From NCBI GenBank assembly GCA_021777755.1, contig JAJYDE010000001.1, positions 1 through 64,000 of the forward strand: a stretch of 64,000 nt of DNA. The letters are read 5' to 3'. The translations under genes and the position numbers were made by a program. The stretch comes from Deltaproteobacteria bacterium (GTDB lineage: Bacteria > Desulfobacterota > Syntrophobacteria > Syntrophobacterales > Syntrophobacteraceae). Position 1 is the first letter of the stretch, and each line of letters begins with the position of its first letter. Of the stretch, positions 35,428-41,769 are shown in pieces. The notes beneath the pieces were generated by a model. The model saw nothing but the letters and a program-made list of their open reading frames with translations, ran no database searches and was not told the origin of the DNA.

Positions 35428-36116
35428 TTTTGTCCTCCGAATATGTCAACGAGCTCAAGGGCTGTTGCTTCCAGATTGAAAGCCTTAAGCGCCAGTTTCC
35501 GATAGTCTTCAAACGTGTCTATGTCCAGTTTGATCCCGGGGTTGGCAACACGCGGCTCCGGGGGATCGAACGTCTTCATGACGAAGTCCCCGGGATGGTC
35601 GGCGATGTAGGAAAGGCAGTGTTCCCTGTGCCGGGGCAGTGTCGCTAATCGATCCAATTGTTTTAGCAGTTCAAACGAAACGATCTCGGCCCCCAGGCCG
35701 TCCGGATATGAATTTCCAATCGGGCTTTGATTGAACGCGTAGTCGCAGGGATTGTCGCGGTAAAAAAGGATGAGATTATCGATCTCATCGCCGCAGATAA
35801 GCGGGTTGTCGGCGCAGATCCTCACGACGTGAGTCGCCCTTTTCCCTTCTGCTGCCAGCACGAACCTTCTCAGCACGTCCTGTTCGGGTCCGCGAAAGCA
35901 CTCGACTCTCAATCTTTTGAGTTCGGCCTCCAGGATATCGTTTTGGGGCGTATCGGGTATGGCCACAATCATCGAGTCGAGCAGGCGGGAGGCCGAGGTC
36001 CTTCTGACAACCCATTCTATTATGGGGCGCCCGTGAAGACAGAGCAACATTTTGTTCGGGAGCCGGGTCGAACCGAGTCTGGCCTGGATTACGCCGACAA
36101 TGAAATCTTGGTTCAT
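35424..36116 (-). CDS. SpsF-like cytidylyltransferase
   Basis: 230 residues. VGVIQARLGSTRLPNKMLL is the nucleotide-binding signature with the RLGSTRLP variant typical of SpsF; GRPIIEWVVRR, VVRICADNPLICG and YPDGLGAEIVS follow. It should activate a sugar acid with CMP. It is the second of three probable CMP-transferases in the locus and is flanked without spacing by the PseG fusion and the NeuB-type synthase. Confidence 0.88.
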   Translation of the reverse strand: MNQDFIVGVIQARLGSTRLPNKMLLCLHGRPIIEWVVRRTSASRLLDSMIVAIPDTPQNDILEAELKRLRVECFRGPEQDVLRRFVLAAEGKRATHVVRICADNPLICGDEIDNLILFYRDNPCDYAFNQSPIGNSYPDGLGAEIVSFELLKQLDRLATLPRHREHCLSYIADHPGDFVMKTFDPPEPRVANPGIKLDIDTFEDYRKLALKAFNLEATALELVDIFGGQK

Positions 36117-37736
36117 CTACTCCACCAATTTTTGTATCATGGAAACTACTGTGGACTTGTTTTTAAGGAAATCAAACCGGACCATCCGGTCGAAAAGCGC
36201 TCTGCGATAGTCTATATCCAGCACGAGGTGTTTTAGCTGCGCTTCAACGGCAGTCTGGACGCAGCCGTCCTCAACACAGCCTGCGGAAAGAAAGCCGTTA
36301 TCAGCGCAAGCAAAGCCGTGGGTTTCCTCACGTTTGTGCTGGGAGATGACGATTGAGGGGATGTTCATGTGCGCCAGCTCATAGACCGTCCTGCCATTGG
36401 AGCACACGGCGATATCCGCGGCCTCCATGAGCTTGGAGATGATACCGGTGGCGAAAGTAAAATCAACTTCCTCATACCCGCAGTTCCGGATGAATTCGGC
36501 GAGATCGTTTTTATGGGAATAGCCTGGCCCTGTCACGATTTGAACGAATATGGAGTGTTGTTTGCAAATCGGCAGTATTCGTGACAGGACTTTCTGTGTC
36601 AGATTATGCTGGTCCGTGCCTCCGAAGGTGACGAGAATGTTGCGCACCATCGGTTGGAACGAACGAGGAACGGCATAGAGAAATTCTTCCCGCAGGAAGA
36701 AGTATTCATGGCCCCAGAAAATGTTGCCGCTTTCATCGGTTGCCGACTCCGCGTAGAGCTCGTTGAATGTGATATTGCTGTGGCAGGCGCCCGAGCCGAG
36801 GTCTTCGAAATTGACCACCCGAATGCCGTTGTCTCTTAGCCTGCGGACATAGGATGCGTCGGTGTCGAGAATGTCATTTATTACCAGATGCGGTTCCAGC
36901 GCAACAATCTGATCCGCTATCTCCTCGTCGGGGAAAACGTGAATGAGGTAATCACTTCCGGTGATCCGATTTACGGCGAGCATGCTCGACTTGTCGGACA
37001 CGAAGATAATCTCGTGGTCCGTTATTTCGTGGGCCAAAGTCAGGCAACGGTAGATGTGGCCCATGCCGACGTTGCGGTTTCCTATGACTCTGAAGACTAT
37101 CCGCCTTCTTTTGAGCAGTTTTTCGCAAACCCACCAATCCCGGTAACTGGTTATCTCACAACTCTCTTTTTCCAGTATAAACGGCTCGACAGATGGATTC
37201 GTATTTTTCTCTCGAATAAGATTAGACCTTAGAAGTACGAAACCTTTCACCTCGACCATTATCTGGCTGTGATTATCCGCCAGAAAGGTCTGGCCTAAGC
37301 TTGCGTGATTGGCCCCATATACTCTCAGTCTTTGCTTTTTGACCGAAACGAGCACATCGGGGCGCTTATCTTTGAATACGTTATATGCATCACAAATTAC
37401 ATCCGGAGAGATTAAAGGAGCGTAAGGGTACATTATCAGAAGATAGGGGTATTCTCTGTAAAGCTTGAGTGTTTGGACTCGAAGGTTTTGGAGGATGTTG
37501 TCCCCCTTAAGTCTCAACTCCGGATTATAAAAGCATCGCACCCCATTCTTTTCGCATACGAGGCCTATTTCCTGAGAATCGGTCGCAACGACAATGTTAT
37601 CGGCTGATGTTATTGATTTTCCGGTGTCGATTATTCGTTGAATGAGGGGCGTTCCGCCAAGCTTCTTGATCAGATCGTCAGGAAACGCTACATTCTTCTT
37701 AATCGCAGGTATGAGGATGCACAGTTCGCTTTTCAT
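36117..37736 (-). CDS. Cytidylyltransferase-PseG (SpsG) fusion protein
   Basis: 539 residues with two domains. Residues 1 to about 210 resemble CMP-sugar-acid cytidylyltransferases (CILIPAIKKNVAFPDD, KKLGGTPLIQRIID, NIVVATDSQEIG), but the usual RGGSKG loop is replaced by AIKKNVAF. Residues about 212-539 resemble PseG, the UDP-sugar hydrolase of pseudaminic acid synthesis. These include GNRNVGMGHIYRCLTLA with the family His, NFEDLGSGACHSNI, ILVTFGGTDQHNLT and ADIAVCSNGRTVYELA. It would release UDP from an amino-sugar and perhaps help activate the product. It overlaps the DegT stop by four bases. Confidence 0.85.
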   Translation of the reverse strand: MKSELCILIPAIKKNVAFPDDLIKKLGGTPLIQRIIDTGKSITSADNIVVATDSQEIGLVCEKNGVRCFYNPELRLKGDNILQNLRVQTLKLYREYPYLLIMYPYAPLISPDVICDAYNVFKDKRPDVLVSVKKQRLRVYGANHASLGQTFLADNHSQIMVEVKGFVLLRSNLIREKNTNPSVEPFILEKESCEITSYRDWWVCEKLLKRRRIVFRVIGNRNVGMGHIYRCLTLAHEITDHEIIFVSDKSSMLAVNRITGSDYLIHVFPDEEIADQIVALEPHLVINDILDTDASYVRRLRDNGIRVVNFEDLGSGACHSNITFNELYAESATDESGNIFWGHEYFFLREEFLYAVPRSFQPMVRNILVTFGGTDQHNLTQKVLSRILPICKQHSIFVQIVTGPGYSHKNDLAEFIRNCGYEEVDFTFATGIISKLMEAADIAVCSNGRTVYELAHMNIPSIVISQHKREETHGFACADNGFLSAGCVEDGCVQTAVEAQLKHLVLDIDYRRALFDRMVRFDFLKNKSTVVSMIQKLVE

Positions 37737-38917
37737 GCCTGCAATCGCAGTTGAGTCAAGACAGACCTCGAAGCTTCGAGCATGTATTCCAGGTCGGCCT
37801 CGCTCATCCAGTGATGAAAGGGAAAGGAAATCATGTTGTCAAAAAACAGATCCGCGTTGGGGCAATCGGCTGCGCCGAAACCGGCTTTTTGGTACATGTC
37901 ATACCGATTTAACGGGTAATACTGCACCACGCATTGAACGCCCTTTTGCAAAGCCATCTTCCTGATAAAGGCGTCTCTTTTCCCGTTGGTCATTCGCGCA
38001 GGCAACAGGTGGTAGTTGTGCCGCCTGGTGTCAACCCGGTGGAATTCGAGTTCTGGGAAATCCGCGAGAGCGTCGATAAACCACATGGCCCGCTCGCGTT
38101 TCTTGTCGTTAATTGAATCGATGCGGTCGAGCAATTTGATTCCCAAGGCACACTCGATCTCCCCAAGACAATAGTTGTTGGGCCAGAGATCCTGGCCGTT
38201 TAAAATTGGGAAATCCACGTTGCCCATCGCCGGAATCCAGTAGTCTTCCCTTGGATAATCGAAAGCGCAATGTCCGTTATGGCGTAGCATCGGGACAATT
38301 CCGGCATATTCCGGGTTTTTGACCACGAGCATGCCGCCTTCGCCAAGAGTGGTGATATTCTTGTGCGAATGAAATGAAAAAACCCCGAAATCGCCGAACG
38401 CCCCGGCCTTGCGCCCCTCGATCTCGGTTCCAATCGCTTGCGCGGCATCCTCGATAACGATCAGTCCGTGTTCGCGCGCCAACTCCATGATCGCGGGCAT
38501 ATCAGCGATAAATCCATACAGATGGACCACCACGATGGCCTTTGATCTGGCTGTCAGGCATTTCCTTATGCTTTCGGCCGTAATAACTCTGGTAGTGAGG
38601 TCGATATCAGCCCAGATCGGCCGTGCCCCCTTTTTTAAGAACGGGTAGGCCGAAGCGGTGAAGGTGTGAGATGGTATTATAATGTCGTCGCCATGGCTGA
38701 ACTGACATAATTGAGCCGCCATTTCGAGGGAGGCGGTCGCATTGCATGTAGTGTAGGCGAACTCTACGCCGTTGTAGTCGCAGAACTTCCTTTCAAACTC
38801 GGTGCGATATTTCCCCTGAGTAAGCGGGTCGGCATCCCGCATTGCCGTCGCGACCGCGCTGATTTCCTCTTCACAATACTGGTGGGATCGCCCGCTGAAT
38901 GGCAGTATGAATTTCAT
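37733..38917 (-). CDS. DegT/DnrJ/EryC1/StrS aminotransferase (SpsC-like)
   Basis: About 394 residues; a start at 38929 is possible. PLP-dependent sugar aminotransferase: YTTCNATASLEMAAQL, IIIPSHTFTASAYPF, IVIEDAAQAIGTEI, and the PLP-Lys in FSFHSHKNITTLGEGGM. Adds an amino group from glutamate to a keto-sugar. Four-base overlap with the PseG fusion and a NeuB-type synthase downstream place it as the SpsC/PseC/LegC-like step. No matching 4,6-dehydratase lies in this part of the locus. Confidence 0.9.
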   Translation of the reverse strand: MKFILPFSGRSHQYCEEEISAVATAMRDADPLTQGKYRTEFERKFCDYNGVEFAYTTCNATASLEMAAQLCQFSHGDDIIIPSHTFTASAYPFLKKGARPIWADIDLTTRVITAESIRKCLTARSKAIVVVHLYGFIADMPAIMELAREHGLIVIEDAAQAIGTEIEGRKAGAFGDFGVFSFHSHKNITTLGEGGMLVVKNPEYAGIVPMLRHNGHCAFDYPREDYWIPAMGNVDFPILNGQDLWPNNYCLGEIECALGIKLLDRIDSINDKKRERAMWFIDALADFPELEFHRVDTRRHNYHLLPARMTNGKRDAFIRKMALQKGVQCVVQYYPLNRYDMYQKAGFGAADCPNADLFFDNMISFPFHHWMSEADLEYMLEASRSVLTQLRLQA

Positions 38918-38950
38918 CGCTGTTTCCATCTTTGGTGATGCGGATAGTAA

Positions 38951-40108
38951 TCAGTTATTGGACGTATCGATTAGCGTTCTCAACGCACCCTCGATTTCAT
39001 TTCTTCCGAACGGAACAGGGTTTTGGTCAAGGGCGCCGCCCAATTCCAACGTCTCCTCGACAAATTGATCAATGGCGTATTGGTCAAAACCGCAGCGAAG
39101 GATGTTTTCGCCCGGTATACCTACGCCATGCAACAAAGCCGAGAGTCCTTCAACCAGTTGTTCCGCTTTTTGCCGGCTTGACAGAGCCGCATTTGGTTCT
39201 GTCAGTAAATCGGCGTAGTCAAGAACGTCCTGGCGGATGTTATTAGCGATCACGAGCGGAAGAAAAATCCCGCCGGCGATTCCATGCGGGACCCCGTAGC
39301 GCACTCCGAGAGGATATGACATTGCGGCAGCCGGGCCAGTTCCCGAATGCATGAGGGCGACTCCTGAGAAAAAGGCTCCCAACATTACTTCCGTACGAAG
39401 GTGGAGATTTTGAGGGTCATCGAACAATTTGGGTAGGGAAACAAATACCCTGGCGAAGCCCTCCTTAGCGAATAGGCGTGCAATGGCGTTGGTTTTCTTC
39501 GCCACGTAAGCTTCCGATGCATGGACTAGGCTGTCAACGGCTGCGGAAACCGTTGGGCCTATGGGGCATGACAGGGTAAGCTCGGGATCTAGAAAGGCGT
39601 ACTTGGGCCTCACGACCTCGCCGTTTATGCCCATCTTTCTTTTTTCGACAGTATCAACGAATGAAGCGTTCGGGGTCACTTCACTGCCGGTTCCGGCGGT
39701 GGTCGGGATGGCTATGATGGGCAGAACCGGGGCCGTGGTCTTGTCGAAACCACGGTAGGAAATGGCCGGCTTTGTATTATGGACAAGCACGGCCATGGCT
39801 TTGGCCATATCTATGGCGCTGCCCCCCCCTATACCGATTATAGCCTGCAATGAGGGATCCCTGAAATCTTGCCTGACCTTTTCGAGTGAATCATAGGTCG
39901 GTTCGGATATGGAACATTTCGATATGACGGTTAATTTGACCGCCGCCCGGATTTCATTCAGCAGTTTTTCGATCCCTGGAGTATTTGCGAGATTGTGGTC
40001 GACAACACAGCCGACCCGCTCCCACCCTTCTTTGGATAAAAGCTGAGGTAATTTTTCCCGTACTCCGCAACCGAACTGAACGTTGGTGCTCACGCAAAAT
40101 TGAAACAT
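38951..40108 (-). CDS. Iron-containing alcohol dehydrogenase family protein
   Basis: 385 residues. Group III dehydrogenase fold: IIGIGGGSAIDMAKAMAVLV (NAD loop), PIIAIPTTAGTGSEVTPNAS, and DSLVHASEAYV with Asp and His ligands. GVPHGIAGGIFLP has the His ligand near residue 270. The HxxxH pair that normally precedes the last motif reads AAAMSY here, so a canonical metal ligand and a neighbouring His are replaced. It probably reduces or oxidises a small aldehyde or ketone used in sugar synthesis. It is 21-33 bases upstream of the DegT gene, so it likely serves the same pathway. Confidence 0.85.
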   Translation of the reverse strand: MFQFCVSTNVQFGCGVREKLPQLLSKEGWERVGCVVDHNLANTPGIEKLLNEIRAAVKLTVISKCSISEPTYDSLEKVRQDFRDPSLQAIIGIGGGSAIDMAKAMAVLVHNTKPAISYRGFDKTTAPVLPIIAIPTTAGTGSEVTPNASFVDTVEKRKMGINGEVVRPKYAFLDPELTLSCPIGPTVSAAVDSLVHASEAYVAKKTNAIARLFAKEGFARVFVSLPKLFDDPQNLHLRTEVMLGAFFSGVALMHSGTGPAAAMSYPLGVRYGVPHGIAGGIFLPLVIANNIRQDVLDYADLLTEPNAALSSRQKAEQLVEGLSALLHGVGIPGENILRCGFDQYAIDQFVEETLELGGALDQNPVPFGRNEIEGALRTLIDTSNN

Positions 40109-40245
40109 CTTTCAGCCTCTCTGAACACTGGAATAATTCTATGATTTTTTTGGGTGTGAAGCCTGATGGTTAAGCAAGAAATTAGGGGTCAAAAACAAAA
40201 CCTGCCGGCAAATTCAGCGATCGCCACCTCAATTCCCAATTGTTT

Positions 40246-41502
40246 TCAAGATAGGGTTGCTTTCCGTCCGTTCCGCAATAACTCCGCAATAGTTCGGACC
40301 GTTTTGTATTCAAACAGCGATTGCTTAATTTTTGATATTGCCGCTTGCTTCGAAGGATCGGTCATGAACTTTTTGAAGTACTCGGACGCAAATACAAATT
40401 GCACCGCCAAAAAGCACCCCAAAAATGTCCATGTAATAACTATTTTCCGGCGGATGGGGGCTATTTTAGTTTCGGGCTTTTTCGCAGCGTCAATGACCTG
40501 AATAGAAACTGGCTCTTTGGCCTCTTTCATCTTGGCGGCCTCATACTGCTTTAACAGAATCTCATAGAGAGTTTCCTTAAACTTGAACTTACGGAATTTA
40601 CGCAGATAATCAATGCTCTTAACAGGTATCTGTTCCGTTGGAATTATGCCATCTTGGAAATGAGCATTTCCCGTGGTCTGCAATTTTTGGAGTTGCTCTT
40701 CAAGTCCACCCAGCTCCGCTTCAACCGTGTGAATATCCACATTATAAGGGGTCTCGTAGGTCTTCATCACCTTGAGTCGAATCTCTTTTGCCGCAACCTC
40801 GGCCTGCAACTTCGCAATTCTCTCCAAAACAGTTTTTGCCTGTTCATCAATCTTGATTACTCCGGATTTTTCCTCGAATTTGCTCATGGCGATCTCGGCG
40901 TCAGTAAGCGATTCGTAGGCCCCCTTGAGCTGTTTTTCGAAAAAAAGTCGCTGCCGGGAGGCGGAAGTGATGGCAAGATCTTGAAGGGCCTTGGCAAGTT
41001 CGTCCGAATAGCCATTAGCCATATCCGCCGCCCTCTGAGGGTTTCTATCCCGAACACTGATGGATATGATCCCGGTTTTGTCATCAACGGAAACAGTGGT
41101 GTTCGAAGCAAGATTTTCCCGGGCAGTTTCACGTAATTTGGCCTTGTACACAGACATGAGTTTAAAACGGTCGATGATCCTGTCGGCGATGGTCGGCCCC
41201 TTGAGAATTCCTGCGTACAAATCGGCAGGGCCCGAAAGGTTTGCCATGACGATGTCTCCCAGGGCTGATCCCCCACCCTGCATTTGCGCCAACAAAGCCC
41301 CCATCCCGGCGTGGCCTTTGGGGGGAGGGAGTATTCGCACGGTGCTTTGGTAAATGTTGGGAGTGAGCAGGCTGTAGATGATAGCTACCAAAGCGAACCC
41401 GAAGGTTACCCAGGAGATCAGCTTTATTCGTTTGAGGACGATCAGAATGGAATTGAGCAATCTCGATTCATTGCCGGTTTTTAGCTCTTCACTGTTTTCC
41501 AT
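40246..41502 (-). CDS. Wzz/GNVR-type chain-length determinant
   Basis: About 418 residues from the ATG at 41502; a TTG at 41541 is an alternative. Membrane helices flank a large periplasmic domain: LISWVTFGFALVAIIYSLL near residue 30 and VITWTFLGCFLAVQFVF near 370. In between are YQSTVRILPPPKG, a long coiled coil (LERIAKLQAEVAAKEIRLKV) and the GNVR-type PVSIQVIDAAKKPETK. There is no cytoplasmic kinase domain, and no separate Wzc-like BY-kinase gene lies in the window. It should set polymer length with Wza and Wzy. Confidence 0.87.
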   Translation of the reverse strand: MENSEELKTGNESRLLNSILIVLKRIKLISWVTFGFALVAIIYSLLTPNIYQSTVRILPPPKGHAGMGALLAQMQGGGSALGDIVMANLSGPADLYAGILKGPTIADRIIDRFKLMSVYKAKLRETARENLASNTTVSVDDKTGIISISVRDRNPQRAADMANGYSDELAKALQDLAITSASRQRLFFEKQLKGAYESLTDAEIAMSKFEEKSGVIKIDEQAKTVLERIAKLQAEVAAKEIRLKVMKTYETPYNVDIHTVEAELGGLEEQLQKLQTTGNAHFQDGIIPTEQIPVKSIDYLRKFRKFKFKETLYEILLKQYEAAKMKEAKEPVSIQVIDAAKKPETKIAPIRRKIVITWTFLGCFLAVQFVFASEYFKKFMTDPSKQAAISKIKQSLFEYKTVRTIAELLRNGRKATLS

Positions 41503-41769
41503 TTGCACACTCTGTCTATCCGGAAAAGTTCTGTGGTTCAATGGCCGGGGAATGCGTTGAGTCCGCAGAAAAGCAAACGAATTCGAGACTCATTACCCCC
41601 AATAGGGCTGTGAGGACTTTGGGAGCCGCACGGAAGCCCAAGAGGTGCCCATCACTAAGCGCACAAAGCACCAGGAAGAAAGACCATGAGGTCTAAATAC
41701 CGGTACAAGCCGAGAATCGGAGTGTTGGTGATTTTCGCGTTCTTCCTGTTAAAATCCCTCTATTCGTTT

